This document shows, one piece after another, positions 35,581-44,363 of a DNA stretch of 64,000 bases. Position 1 is the stretch's first letter, and each line of letters opens with the position of its first letter. Position numbers and translations under genes: made by a program. This DNA comes from Pelagibius sp. Alg239-R121 (GTDB lineage: Bacteria > Pseudomonadota > Alphaproteobacteria > Kiloniellales > Kiloniellaceae), in NCBI RefSeq assembly GCF_947331435.1, contig NZ_CAMZOF010000004.1:372001-436000 (forward strand), in the 5' to 3' direction. The notes under the pieces are model-generated. The model was given only the letters and a program-made list of their open reading frames with translations. It made no database searches and was not told where the DNA came from.

Positions 35581-37103
35581 TGTACAGCCGGCGATTCAAG
35601 CGCCGCTCCGGGTTCGTTATCCGGATAGATTTCGTTGATCGGTAGAGACCGCCCGTTGGCGCCGACCATGCGCGCGTGGAAACGGCGCAGACGGCGTGGT
35701 TCCGGCACACCGCAGGAATGAGCAATCACCTCGACTTCATGCACCATGTTTTTAATGTAGTGCTGGACCCTGACTGCCTTGTCCGCTGGGTCTAGACCCT
35801 TTTGGAGACGTGGATCGTGTGTCGTTATCCCCGTCGGGCAGGTGTTCTTGTTGCATTGGAGCGCCTGGATGCAGCCTAGCGCGAACATGAATCCCCGGGC
35901 GGAGGTGATGAAATCTGCACCAACACAGAGCGCCCACGCGACGTCGGCTGGCGTAATAAGCTTGCCCGAAACTATGACCTTAACCCGGTCACGCAGATTA
36001 TGCGCCACCAACCGGTCGACCACCATGGGCAGGCTTTCGGAGATCGGCAGACCCACATAGTCCATCAGGCTGGATGGGGCTGCGCCGGTGCCACCGTCTG
36101 CGCTGTCGATGGTGATAAAGTCAGGCGCGGACTCCACGCCGCGTCGCTGAATTTCGGCACAGAGTGAATCCAGCCAGCCGTAGGCGCCGATCACTGCTTT
36201 GAAGCCGACTGGTTTTCCGGTCACCGAACGCACCTGCGCAATAAGATCGAGCAGTTGCCCCGGATTGTCGACTTCCGGATGGCGGTTTGGACTGATGGAA
36301 TCCTGGCCGGCCGGAATGCCTCGGATCTTAGCGATTTCCGGGGTAACCTTGCCGCCGGGCAGGATGCCGCCTTTGCCCGGCTTTGCGCCCTGGCTCATCT
36401 TGATTTCGAACATCTTGACCTGGGAATGAGCGGCGACGTCACGCAATTTTTCGTCGCTGAGGCCTCCCTGTTCGTCACGCACGCCGTACTTGGCAGTGCC
36501 GATCTGGAATACGATATCGCAGCCTCCCTCCAGGTGATAGGGCGAGAGACCGCCTTCGCCGGTGTTCATCCAGGCACCGGCCTTGGCCGCGCCGTGTGAC
36601 AGGGCTTTAACGGCGACTTGAGAAATCGCGCCGAAGCTCATGCCTGAAACATTGAAGAGGCTGCTGGTTGAATAGGGTTGCTTGCAGAAGGGGCCGATCG
36701 TCACCTCCGACGTTTCGCCGGCATCGCGCTCCAGAGTGGGAAAGGGGCAGTTGACGAACATGATCGTCCCGGTCGGTTTGAGGTCGCGGGTCGAACCAAA
36801 AGCAATCGTCGTATCGACGTTTTTGGCGGCGCGGTATACGTAGCTGCGCTGCTCCCGGTTGAAGGGCATCTCCTCCCGGTCCATGGCAAAAAAGTACTGC
36901 CGGAAGAAAGTTCCCACATGTTCGAAGAAATAACGGAACCGGCCGATGATTGGATAGTTTCGCCGGATCGCCTGCTTGGTCTGGCTCACATCCAGAACAT
37001 AAAGCACGATAAGCGTTAGCACGCCGGCACCAACAGCGAAAATGAAGATCGCGGCAAGCGCCGTGAGTGCCTGAATCACAAATTCAGGAATCATCCCAGA
37101 CAT
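35577..37103 (-). CDS. FMN-binding glutamate-synthase-family protein
   Basis: 508 aa. An N-terminal transmembrane helix (LTALAAIFIFAVGAGVLTLIVLYVL) precedes a stand-alone GltB-like synthase barrel: FGAISQVAVKALSHGA, PGKGGILPGGKVTPEIAKIRGI, DGGTGAAPSSLMDYVGLP, and the FeS motif C-x5-C-x4-C in CIQALQCNKNTCPTG. It lacks the glutaminase domain, so it is not a normal glutamate synthase; this type is common but not well characterised. First gene of the operon with ALDH and the AlsS-like enzyme. Confidence 0.92.
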   Translation of the reverse strand: MSGMIPEFVIQALTALAAIFIFAVGAGVLTLIVLYVLDVSQTKQAIRRNYPIIGRFRYFFEHVGTFFRQYFFAMDREEMPFNREQRSYVYRAAKNVDTTIAFGSTRDLKPTGTIMFVNCPFPTLERDAGETSEVTIGPFCKQPYSTSSLFNVSGMSFGAISQVAVKALSHGAAKAGAWMNTGEGGLSPYHLEGGCDIVFQIGTAKYGVRDEQGGLSDEKLRDVAAHSQVKMFEIKMSQGAKPGKGGILPGGKVTPEIAKIRGIPAGQDSISPNRHPEVDNPGQLLDLIAQVRSVTGKPVGFKAVIGAYGWLDSLCAEIQRRGVESAPDFITIDSADGGTGAAPSSLMDYVGLPISESLPMVVDRLVAHNLRDRVKVIVSGKLITPADVAWALCVGADFITSARGFMFALGCIQALQCNKNTCPTGITTHDPRLQKGLDPADKAVRVQHYIKNMVHEVEVIAHSCGVPEPRRLRRFHARMVGANGRSLPINEIYPDNEPGAALESPAVQ

Positions 37104-37116
37104 ATAGCACTCCTCA

Positions 37117-37273
37117 AGAGCCTGATCGTTTTTGCCCGCATGAGCGAAAAACGTTACTCAGACTCACTCCCAAACAATAAGCGTGCGATTCACGCGCCTG
37201 ACCCGTTCTGCCAAAAGCGATCGCACTCCAGAACCTGATTGATTTGCTTTGACTCTAGCTAAAGCGATCAGGT
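37117..37273. repeat. Palindromic intergenic element, copy A
   Basis: AGAGCCTGATCGTTTTT at 37117-37133 faces AAAGCGATCAGGTT at 37261-37274, an inverted pair (CCTGATCG-T/C-TTT) with further internal pairs such as CGTTTTT/GAAAAACG at 37127-37158. The left end is nearly identical to the element at 52536-52648. It lies directly upstream of the GltB-like operon. The rest of the 751-base gap up to 37854 has hairpins but no gene. Confidence 0.6.
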
Positions 37274-37720
37274 TACAGTTCCTCTTCCAACAAAATAGAG
37301 TGATTGTCTTTCACGATTTCGACAATCGGGAAAGATAACACTCCAGTCCCCGTTTTTGACCTCATGGAACCTTTATCTATGAGCTGCCCATCAGGCCGTG
37401 ACAAAGATGGGGACGAATGGACGAAAACCGAAATTCCAATTTTTCATCGCTTTGATGCCCGTTACCTATTGTACGGCTGATACCGCGCGTAGCCTCACTT
37501 TTCGTGAAAGGCACTCGCGGTGAATTCGCGAAAAATTGAGAGATGCTTGGTGTTTTGTGAGGGTGATGTGGCTGCCGCGCCCGGTCTGTCGTTACAGGCC
37601 GTGGTTTGATTCCGTGATAATCTCGGCTCTCGCACCCCTTCAACGTGTTGCCGGATTGCTGCGTGGAACGAAACAAATTTTTTTAATTGAGTCCGCGTTT
37701 CGAGAGCGTCCACAAAATAA

Positions 37721-37744
37721 GAGGGAAGCAAATCTGCTTCCCTC
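37721..37744 (-). terminator. Rho-independent terminator of the cytochrome P460 gene
   Basis: GAGGGAAGCA (37721-37730) and TGCTTCCCTC (37735-37744) form a perfect 10-bp stem with the loop AATC. On the minus strand it is followed by TTATTTTG. It lies 110 bases past the P460 stop codon. A second perfect hairpin without T tract (TGTCAGCG/CGCTGACA, 37799-37820) is closer to the gene. Confidence 0.75.
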
Positions 37745-37854
37745 CAACTTCTTATCTTCCGCGTTCGAACGAAATCTTGAACGATAACGGTGTTGCAATG
37801 TCAGCGACCTACCGCTGACACGTTCGAAAAGTCCGAACCTGTCAACAATAGGGC

Positions 37855-38451
37855 CTATTGCAAACGCGTGTAGAACTTAGTGAAGACCATGTCTTTTGTC
37901 GCACTTGCGATGTGACAGGCCGCACAAGCCTCGGCGGGAAGTGCCTTCGCTGTTTTGGCGAGCGGGGGCGCATGATGTCCGAAGTTGAAGTAACCCCAAC
38001 CGTTGGTATCGGGGAAGCGTGCGCTGTCCTTTACCGCGACGTCGGCACCGTTAAACGCACCAGGGAAATAACCGCGGCCGGAAGCTTCGTTTGCCGATCC
38101 GTCTTCGTGATCGGACCGAAGAACCAGTTGAAGCTCCTTGTAAAAGATTGTGCCTTCGGGAAAGACACCGGTCTTCTTATAGATCTTGTAGGCGCTTGGC
38201 TGGATATAGACGTTGTGAAACTCGGGGAAGCCTGCCTCTCCGCCGTTCAAGGCATTCGGGGTCAGCGGGCTGCCAACATAAATCCACTCGTAATAGTTTT
38301 CTGGGCGCACAAGTTGGCCGTCAGCGGTGAATTGGGGTTTCTCGACCACCGTATCTCCGGCATCGGCATCGGCCGTGTTGATTACTTCGCAGGCCGCCAG
38401 CGCCAATGCGCCTAGGAGTGACGCGCCGATAAGCGAGAACTTTGCTTTCAT
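37855..38451 (-). CDS. Cytochrome P460-family lipoprotein
   Basis: 198 aa. A lipobox (LALAAC, Cys21) follows a short signal peptide, so the protein is membrane-tethered outside the cytoplasm. P460 marks: YYEWIYVGSPLTPNALN and GFPEFHNVYIQPSAY, with c-type haem attachment near the C terminus (CAACH). Family members oxidise hydroxylamine or detoxify NO; whether the Lys crosslink of true P460 exists cannot be judged. ATG 38451 has AAGG 8-9 bases upstream; a start at 38466 would place that box inside the gene. Shares a roughly 70-bp upstream sequence with the next minus-strand gene. Confidence 0.88.
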   Translation of the reverse strand: MKAKFSLIGASLLGALALAACEVINTADADAGDTVVEKPQFTADGQLVRPENYYEWIYVGSPLTPNALNGGEAGFPEFHNVYIQPSAYKIYKKTGVFPEGTIFYKELQLVLRSDHEDGSANEASGRGYFPGAFNGADVAVKDSARFPDTNGWGYFNFGHHAPPLAKTAKALPAEACAACHIASATKDMVFTKFYTRLQ

Positions 38452-38520
38452 CGTAAACACCTTCATTTCCTGAACTTATTTCGCCTGTTCTCGGACCCGA
38501 CTCGGTCGAACGGACGATAT

Positions 38521-38592
38521 TTCAAAGATAGTGGCTGCGGCATTTGGCCATAGAACCAGGCGTACAGATTTCTTGATCAGGCGTTCAGAAAT
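38521..38592. promoter_or_regulatory. Shared upstream repeat, copy 1 (before P460 gene)
   Basis: This stretch aligns with 39431-39501 at about 70-75 % identity with one gap. The core is identical: CGTACAGATTTCTTGAT (38561-38577) and CGTTCAGAA (38582-38590), four bases apart. The copy lies 70-140 bases upstream of the P460 start, the other 100-170 bases upstream of the secreted-protein start, so it looks like a duplicated control region. Confidence 0.6.
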
Positions 38593-38648
38593 GATTGAAC
38601 CGGGTGTCTTCGTTCGTTTTCCGCGTCAATTACTAGCATGTGCATTCG

Positions 38649-39332
38649 CTATTTGCGGCGGGATGCGGTGCAAGTGTTCCGTAGTTTTGCGTAAACGCTT
38701 CGCTGTTGGCGATCGCCGGATTCCTGCACGCTTGATCCCGGAAACCAGTCCGTCAGGCGGTATGTGGCAAAGAGTTCATTTCCGCTACCGTGCGTATCGT
38801 GATGGATTCTGTAGGTCATGTTGTAGTTTTTCGACTCTGACCATTCGAATCCGACAAGCAGCCTTGCGGCATCCAGTTTCGCGGGAATCAGCAAACGGCT
38901 GTGGGTACCGAAGCGCAGGTCTAATTGATTGCGGAGGGCTTCAAAACCCTCTGCATCAAAATCAATGGGGTTTCGATATTCAATGCTGTTCAGCCGCAAG
39001 CTGTTTCCCACGCGGTGAAACTTCACGGACAGCCATTCGTGTCCACTGTTCCAACCGGCCTGACCGCGTTCCACGAAATCGCTGGAAAGCGGTCGTCCGT
39101 GACAATGGATCTGAGGCGTCTCGAGCGACCATTCCGCGTCCGGATAGATCTCCAGGAACTGCAGGCGTGTCATGCCCAATCGCAAACCGGCAATTTGAGG
39201 GCCCGAAGTGGAGTGATTGGTCTCGACCGGCGACGTCGCCCAGGAGGCATCCGGCATTGTCGCCGCCAACGCTACAGCGAGGCATGCCAGTGCCGAAAAG
39301 CCAGCGGAGAAGAGTATGCTGAGGCGCTTCAT
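38649..39332 (-). CDS. Secreted hypothetical protein
   Basis: 227 aa from ATG 39332 (MKRLSILFSAG), which opens a clear Sec signal peptide (FSALACLAVALAATMPDASWA). The mature protein has the phrase IAGLRLGMTRLQFLEIYP, found at the start of small periplasmic proteins that form repeated alpha/beta units, and conserved-looking Cys/His (QIHCHGRPL). No named family. Shares its upstream repeat with the cytochrome P460 gene, so the two are probably induced together. Confidence 0.7.
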   Translation of the reverse strand: MKRLSILFSAGFSALACLAVALAATMPDASWATSPVETNHSTSGPQIAGLRLGMTRLQFLEIYPDAEWSLETPQIHCHGRPLSSDFVERGQAGWNSGHEWLSVKFHRVGNSLRLNSIEYRNPIDFDAEGFEALRNQLDLRFGTHSRLLIPAKLDAARLLVGFEWSESKNYNMTYRIHHDTHGSGNELFATYRLTDWFPGSSVQESGDRQQRSVYAKLRNTCTASRRK

Positions 39333-39430
39333 TCTTTGAGTAACTACCGAAATTGCAAAATCCTTTGCGCGATAAAGGGCGTCTGAGAACAAGCCTATTG
39401 CATTGCTTCAACAGAACCCATGAGCCCTCA

Positions 39431-39501
39431 TTAAAGATAATGTGGTCGGCTCTCGTCGATAGCACCGGTCGTACAGATTTCTTGATTGCCCGTTCAGAAG
39501 T
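39431..39501. promoter_or_regulatory. Shared upstream repeat, copy 2
   Basis: Second copy of the sequence at 38521-38592; identical blocks are CGTACAGATTTCTTGAT (39470-39486) and CGTTCAGAA (39491-39499). It is upstream of the secreted-protein gene on the minus strand, in the same orientation and similar distance as copy 1 before the P460 gene. Confidence 0.6.
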
Positions 39502-39543
39502 GGCGAAAGGGGTGTAACCGCCATATTTGTCCAGGGGCGTGGC

Positions 39544-40143
39544 TTAACCCGCGGAGATTCTCTGCAAGGCTTTCAGGGATCTCTCGGAGCGCTTTTTGAT
39601 CTCGGCATCGCTCAGCGCGGGTATTGCACCGATAACGCGCCTGATCTGCAGATCACCGATTAGAAGGTTGATATACAACTCAACAGCATCCTTGACCGTG
39701 ATCCCAGGGAACAGGTTCGACTTCTTTGCCCTCTGAAACACCTGTGCGATGAGGGGCACAATCGAGCTTCGTCCCGCCTCGGTCAGGGCTGCGCCGAGTT
39801 CGCCGCTTGGATCGGCCGCTGCCGCGCGGTTCAATGCGACCGCGCGCGACCCGACTACCAGGCTCAGTAGCTTGGGTCCAAGCACGCGCAACGTTTTTAG
39901 CGGTGCGCGCTCAATTCGCAATTCTTCCTCAAGCAAGGCATTAACATCCTGTGCGTTGCGTGCGACCATTGCCTTGAAGAGCCCCTGCTTGTCGCCATAC
40001 CAGCGGTAAAGGGTTTCGTTCGATGCTTTCGCCAGTGTTGCGATACTCAGCATCGAGGTGCCTGCGTAGCCCTTTGTTTCAAGCAATTCGTAAGCTGCCT
40101 TTTCGATCTTTTCCTGACGGTCCGCCCGTGCAGAGCTGCGCAT
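39544..40143 (-). CDS. TetR-family transcriptional regulator
   Basis: 199 aa. ATG 40143 has GGAGA 5 bases upstream; a TTG at 40155 would lie over that box. HTH: RQEKIEKAAYELLETKGYAGTSMLSIATLAKASNETLYRWYG-type, with the usual KQGLFKAMV helix 4. The C-terminal half corresponds to an AefR-like ligand domain (AVELYINLLIGDLQIRR). Divergent from a DUF1772 membrane protein; two tandem operators are between the genes, so it likely represses both. Confidence 0.92.
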   Translation of the reverse strand: MRSSARADRQEKIEKAAYELLETKGYAGTSMLSIATLAKASNETLYRWYGDKQGLFKAMVARNAQDVNALLEEELRIERAPLKTLRVLGPKLLSLVVGSRAVALNRAAAADPSGELGAALTEAGRSSIVPLIAQVFQRAKKSNLFPGITVKDAVELYINLLIGDLQIRRVIGAIPALSDAEIKKRSERSLKALQRISAG

Positions 40144-40173
40144 TCTCTTCTCCAAGTTTTGCTTGACTCTAAC

Positions 40174-40222
40174 CGTACATGTAATTACGGATATGTCTAG
40201 ACGTACATATGATTACGGATAT
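40174..40222. promoter_or_regulatory. Tandem TetR operators
   Basis: CGTACATGTAATTACGGATAT (40174-40194) and its near copy CGTACATATGATTACGGATAT (40202-40222) repeat with a 28-bp period. Each contains CGTA-N8-TACG, an inverted repeat of TetR type (the first extends to CCGTA/TACGG). They sit 31 and 75 bases from the two divergent start codons. Confidence 0.7.
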
Positions 40223-40296
40223 AGCTTCCAGCTAAAAACGGAACTTGAGTCGCGCGCCGGACATTTTTTGGCAATCGCACAAACTTGGAGTTGGAT

Positions 40297-40800
40297 ATGT
40301 CCACTGCTCTCCGTCTTTCCGCCTTCACAGGTTTGATTTTGAGCGGCGCGATCTTCGGATTTTTCTATGCCTGGGTCTGCTCGACCATGTGGGGATTGGA
40401 TGCCATAGACCCCAAAGTCGCCATTGCCGCGATGCAGGCGATGAATGCTTCTGTTCGCAATGCGGTCTTTGCACCTGCCTTCTTCGGCACGCCTGTTGTG
40501 CTGATTCTGACGGCTGTCCTGGCTTTTTGCGCTAAATGCCGTGATGTCTGTTGGCTTTTCGCGGCGGCGGGAGTGATCTATTTCGTCGGCGGCATGCTCT
40601 TGACCATGCTTGTCAACGTCCCGATGAACGAAGCTTTGGCTCTGCTCGAAATTCCCATCGACCCGGGTGCTGCAACCCGGATCTGGGAGAACTATTCACC
40701 AAGGTGGCAGATCTGGAACCAGGTCCGCACGTTCGCTTCGGGTCTCTCGCTTTGTTTTGCGGGTTATGGGGTCATGCGGTTGGGACGGGCAATTGGCTGA
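40297..40800 (+). CDS. DUF1772-family membrane protein
   Basis: 167 aa with four membrane helices. The family signature NVPMNEALALLEIP-type loop followed by W-x2-Y-x4-W-x2-WNQVRTFAS is clear. DUF1772 includes anthrone-oxygenase-like proteins, but most bacterial members are uncharacterised. ATG 40297 is preferred, with TTGGAG upstream; a TTG at 40285 would overlap that box. Likely target of the divergent TetR regulator. Confidence 0.88.
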   Translation: MSTALRLSAFTGLILSGAIFGFFYAWVCSTMWGLDAIDPKVAIAAMQAMNASVRNAVFAPAFFGTPVVLILTAVLAFCAKCRDVCWLFAAAGVIYFVGGMLLTMLVNVPMNEALALLEIPIDPGAATRIWENYSPRWQIWNQVRTFASGLSLCFAGYGVMRLGRAIG

Positions 40801-40809
40801 TTCATTTCT

Positions 40810-42309
40810 CTAAAGTTTTGCCGTTGAATCCGGTTCGCTGGTGTTGGGTTTCCTATTCCCCCAAACGCCAGCGCTTTGTTCTGTATTGCCTTGGGCCGGG
40901 CTCTGAGGCACCAGGCGTTCGCCAAGCGCGTACCAGTCAAAGTTCCGGGTCGTGTACATGGCGGTTGCCAGCAGGATGAGGAGAAGAAGGCTTCCCATGA
41001 GCATTGCCTGGTCTTCCGCCTGCAGCGTGAAGAAGAGATAGCCGTATACGCCGGAAAGCAGTCCGCCGAGCAGAAGTCCGCGCATGCGGCTGGCGTTGAT
41101 CTTGGCGGCGTAGAGTGTGACCAGAGCAACACAGGCCAAGGCCGCAAGGCCGAATGCGCTGGCGAAACCAATCACTTCCGCCAGGGAGACCTGCAGCAGA
41201 AAGAAGAGGGTGACGGCCGCGCCAACCATCAGATACTGCACCGCGTGCAGACGGCGTTTGCCCATGGCTTCGAAGACAAACAGCGTGCCGAAGGTGACGA
41301 TAATGAAGAGCAGGCCGTACTTCGCCGAGCGTTCGCTCATCCGGTAAAAGTCTACCGGGTTCAGCAATCTGGTTGATACGGCGTTCCTGTGAATCTGCTG
41401 CACCAGGATCTTGGCGCCGTCGTTGTCGTCACGCAGGACCTGCGGCAGACCGCGTGCAAGATGAGAGATCTGCCATTGTGCTGAGAATCCATCATCGCGC
41501 ACCTCGTTGGAGACGGGCAGTTGCGCACCGGAAAAGCTCGGGTGCGGCCAGTCGCCGGTTAATGCAAAGTTGCTTTCCCGTCCCAGGGGAATAAAGCCCA
41601 GTGCGCTGCTGCCCTTCAGTTTGACGTCGAAGGCGAAGTCGATCGGCGCGGATTGCGGCGCGAGTTTGGGCAGGGGGGCTTGAATCCAGTTCAGATCGCC
41701 GGGAAGACTCTGGTGCAATTTGTCACTGCGCACGTCGAACAGAAGCTCTTCATTGCCCCAAAGAAGCGTTGGTGCATTGGCGCTGCCGCGAAGATCGGAG
41801 AGATGAACAAGCAGCTTGGCTTGCGCCCAGTGCACGCGCGCTCCCTCTTCGATGGGGAGCGTTTCGGCTGCCGGGATCCGGAAGCTGCCCCGAGCCTTGG
41901 CATCCGCCGTGTAGAGCAGCGCTTCGTATATCCCGCGTTTGCGGGTCTGACTGGTGAGATCCGCCGTGATCTTTTGAGCGTCTGGCAGAATGTAAAGATT
42001 ACGCCGGTGCCATCGGGTTTCATCGAGATATAGAGGTTTTTCCTCGGTGTAGTCCGGGCTTTTAACTTTGACCACATAAGATTCTTCGATAGGCAGCAGC
42101 AGGATCGGCCCGGCGAGGGTTTGCGCCCGACCCCAGCTTTCCCCCAGTTCGTGCGTGACCGACTTACTCAGGAAAGCACGCTCTGTAATCACCGAGCGCA
42201 CATATTCGAGTGGGATCAGCATAATCACGACCATCAAACCCAGGAGCGCGATTTTAATCACCGCTGCGTGGTGCGAGAGGAAAGCTGTCGTTTTTTGCCC
42301 GTTATTCAT
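40810..42309 (-). CDS. creD: Inner membrane protein CreD
   Basis: 499 aa. N-terminal helix (IALLGLMVVIMLIPLEYVRSVI), then a periplasmic domain with HELGESWGRAQTLAGPILLLP, YILPDAQKITADLTSQTRKRGIYEA, LGFIPLGRES and FSAQWQISHLARGLPQ, then five C-terminal helices (SAKYGLLFIIVTFGTLFVFE, SGVYGYLFFTLQAEDQAMLMGSLLLL-type). All are CreD hallmarks. CreD supports envelope integrity and in gamma-proteobacteria is under CreBC control; no creBC genes are here. Converges with the DUF1772 gene, 9 bases apart. Confidence 0.95.
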   Translation of the reverse strand: MNNGQKTTAFLSHHAAVIKIALLGLMVVIMLIPLEYVRSVITERAFLSKSVTHELGESWGRAQTLAGPILLLPIEESYVVKVKSPDYTEEKPLYLDETRWHRRNLYILPDAQKITADLTSQTRKRGIYEALLYTADAKARGSFRIPAAETLPIEEGARVHWAQAKLLVHLSDLRGSANAPTLLWGNEELLFDVRSDKLHQSLPGDLNWIQAPLPKLAPQSAPIDFAFDVKLKGSSALGFIPLGRESNFALTGDWPHPSFSGAQLPVSNEVRDDGFSAQWQISHLARGLPQVLRDDNDGAKILVQQIHRNAVSTRLLNPVDFYRMSERSAKYGLLFIIVTFGTLFVFEAMGKRRLHAVQYLMVGAAVTLFFLLQVSLAEVIGFASAFGLAALACVALVTLYAAKINASRMRGLLLGGLLSGVYGYLFFTLQAEDQAMLMGSLLLLILLATAMYTTRNFDWYALGERLVPQSPAQGNTEQSAGVWGNRKPNTSEPDSTAKL

Positions 42310-42629
42310 AGCGGTGCCCCCTTAACGAAAATTGCGGCCATGCAGGCATTAATGCTTGGCCAAGGTCGATGGAGGTTGTTTTTGCGCCGGTTTGTGTCAC
42401 GGACTGGGCGAGAGAGTGTCTGACGTGGGGTGCTTCTGTGGCCGTTATGATGGATCACGGACCGCTATCGAATGAAAGTAGCGGCGTCTATTGGGTTCGA
42501 GGCATTGGGCGAGTCTGAGTTCGAAACGCCCGGTAGTTGGATTGCATTACCGAAGAGGAAGCTCAAACTTCTGTCGCGAACTCCGTGAAGAATTCGCTTC
42601 GGGGCTGTGAGATCATCTGGTGTTTCAGA
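42310..42629. other. Intergenic region, nothing recognised
   Basis: 320 bases between the start of creD and the end of the next minus-strand gene. Open plus-strand frames here are short and are shadows. No convincing hairpin with T tract. It must contain the creD promoter. Confidence 0.4.
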
Positions 42630-43043
42630 CTACTTGTTTCGCCATGGCGCGTCGCTTGCGGGCGGTGGTGCGTCTATGGCAGACACCTCCTTCGTGCGAG
42701 CAAAGAGGAGAACCAGCAGGCAAACGATACCGATCAGCGGGATCATTGCGGCGAACGCAATGCCCTTGCCAAAGCCTGCGTCGACCGCGCGTCCGGCGAC
42801 GCGTTGATAATAGAAGAAACTATAAAGGTAAAAAGCGATCGCCCCAACAGGCCCCGCCACGATACTCCTCGCCACCGTTGAGCCGGCCGCAAGCAGGCCG
42901 ACCGCAGCCAAAAGACCGAGCGTCCAAAAGAGGAATTCGCGCTGCATCACGAGCCGGTTGCTCTTATAGACGGCGACAGCCAAAGCGATCAGAGCGAGGG
43001 GAGATAATACGATCATCCAGTGCCATAAGGCGAAACTACCCAA
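42630..43043 (-). CDS. Small membrane protein, four helices
   Basis: 137 aa, TTG start at 43043 supported by AGAGGA 4-5 bases upstream. Hydrophobic segments: WHWMIVLSPLALIALAVAVY, FLFWTLGLLAAVGLLAAG, VAGPVGAIAFYLYSFFYY and GIAFAAMIPLIGIVCLLVLLF, then a short Pro/Ala-rich tail. The N terminus with SxALWHW and VYKSNRLVMQREFLFW resembles small uncharacterised alphaproteobacterial membrane proteins. Function unknown. Confidence 0.75.
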   Translation of the reverse strand: MGSFALWHWMIVLSPLALIALAVAVYKSNRLVMQREFLFWTLGLLAAVGLLAAGSTVARSIVAGPVGAIAFYLYSFFYYQRVAGRAVDAGFGKGIAFAAMIPLIGIVCLLVLLFARTKEVSAIDAPPPASDAPWRNK

Positions 43044-43100
43044 GCTGTCCTCTCACGGTTTTGACTTTCTCCAATGTCGGCGGCCCAGTTCGCCAACGCG

Positions 43101-43661
43101 CTATAATGAAGAATGCATCGGCGTCGTCAATCTCTTCGCTTGACGAGCGGTGAGTCCAGTAAGGACATAACGACCCAGCAGGTTCAGGAAGGCGCTGCGT
43201 TCGCGGGGATTGGCGCGCATGGTTCCGACTGCCTCTCTCAGCGTTTCCCTCTCCGTCGGCGGGCCGACCACCACGAGCATGACCATGCCGTATTGGCCGT
43301 GTCGGCGGCAGTGGAAGCCATAGAGTCCTTCACGTTCAAACGACAGGTTGGACTCGGGCTTGTGCGCGACCGCGACCGGCGGTACATCCTCCGGCCAGAG
43401 CTCGGGCACCGTGTGTACGGTATGGTCGCTGCGGCTGTTAAGAAACACCGGTTTATCGCCGGGAGATAGCCGCACGAGGTCTGGCTCGAAACGGAACATG
43501 CCGTGTGCGGCACTGGCATTGACGTTCGTGACCTGATCGCCCCTCGTTGTGCTCGTAGCTCTCGCGGCCGACATCGGACAACAGAGGATGGCCACGGCTA
43601 CCTTCAGGGTATGACGCCGGGTCGTCGCTTTCGAGGTCGTGGAACTTTCCCGTCGCGTCAT
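43101..43661 (-). CDS. Pseudoazurin-like blue copper protein
   Basis: 186 aa from ATG 43661, which overlaps the upstream stop (ATGA); a TTG at 43679 is the alternative. The leader has a twin-arginine pattern (TTRRHTLKVAVAIL). The cupredoxin domain shows the type 1 copper ligands: His in SDHTVHTVP and C-x2-H-x4-M in GFHCRRHGQYGM, the pseudoazurin/plastocyanin spacing. A C-terminal extension of about 50 residues (RERSAFLNLLGRYVLTGLT) resembles the pseudoazurin helical tail. It should carry electrons in the periplasm, perhaps for the nearby cytochromes P460 or RoxA-like. Confidence 0.86.
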   Translation of the reverse strand: MTRRESSTTSKATTRRHTLKVAVAILCCPMSAARATSTTRGDQVTNVNASAAHGMFRFEPDLVRLSPGDKPVFLNSRSDHTVHTVPELWPEDVPPVAVAHKPESNLSFEREGLYGFHCRRHGQYGMVMLVVVGPPTERETLREAVGTMRANPRERSAFLNLLGRYVLTGLTARQAKRLTTPMHSSL

Positions 43662-44068
43662 CTCCGATAGTCTTCGCAATCGTAACCAAGACAGTTAAGA
43701 CCTTCCGAGAGATAGTCGGCCAGCAGCGGCGTGCCCAGAAGGTATTCGGCACTGTGCTCGTTGCGGGCACGCGCCGCCTCGGCGCGGACCTGCCGCCAAT
43801 CGTCGGCGGAGACGCCGTCGCGGCCGAGCCACATCAGCGCCACCACGTCGATCTGCGCGTCCTCGTTCATGTCTTCGATGAAACTTTTCATCTCTTCGTA
43901 GATTGGGTCCGCGACGACGGCATCTCCCGCGCGCGCGTCCAGATCCTCCAGCACCTCGTCGTCAATCGGATGAGCACTGTCGCCAAGAACCGCCGGTTCC
44001 GCCTTCACGTCGTACTGATGGGCTTTGAGGATCAGGAAACAGACCGTCTCCGGATTGATTTCCAGCAT
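43658..44068 (-). CDS. DUF3775-domain protein
   Basis: 136 aa, acidic, soluble. The core INPETVCFLILKAHQYDVK and the late segment VALMWLGRDGVSADDWRQVRAEA...YLLGTPLLADYLSEGL match the DUF3775 family, of unknown function and common in alphaproteobacteria. Its stop codon overlaps the ATG of the pseudoazurin-like gene. Confidence 0.9.
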   Translation of the reverse strand: MLEINPETVCFLILKAHQYDVKAEPAVLGDSAHPIDDEVLEDLDARAGDAVVADPIYEEMKSFIEDMNEDAQIDVVALMWLGRDGVSADDWRQVRAEAARARNEHSAEYLLGTPLLADYLSEGLNCLGYDCEDYRR

Positions 44069-44363
44069 CGCGCTTCCCTTTCTTTGCCGGCTGTGATGTG
44101 CTCGGGCTCAATGGTTACTGACCGAGAGAGGCAAAAGCGCACTACGCTCCCGAACTCCCGAGCTGGTGGAGATCTTGGAGGGGGCGGGGCAGGGGAACCA
44201 TGACCTGCATCAAGTCGGCACGTCTTAGGGCAGGTTGAGGCGCGGGGGAATCAAGCAAAAACTGGAAAGGAATGGGACGTAGTTTGATCGATATCTGCGA
44301 TAGATGGTTCGATGGTCGTGCGCTGTATCGGCGCTTGTTTCTACTTCAAGCCCGGGAGTTGCC

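Noticed and set aside
40174-40222. Possible short CRISPR array
   Set aside because: Only two units, 7-base spacing, each unit palindromic, placed between divergent genes next to a TetR gene: operators, not CRISPR.
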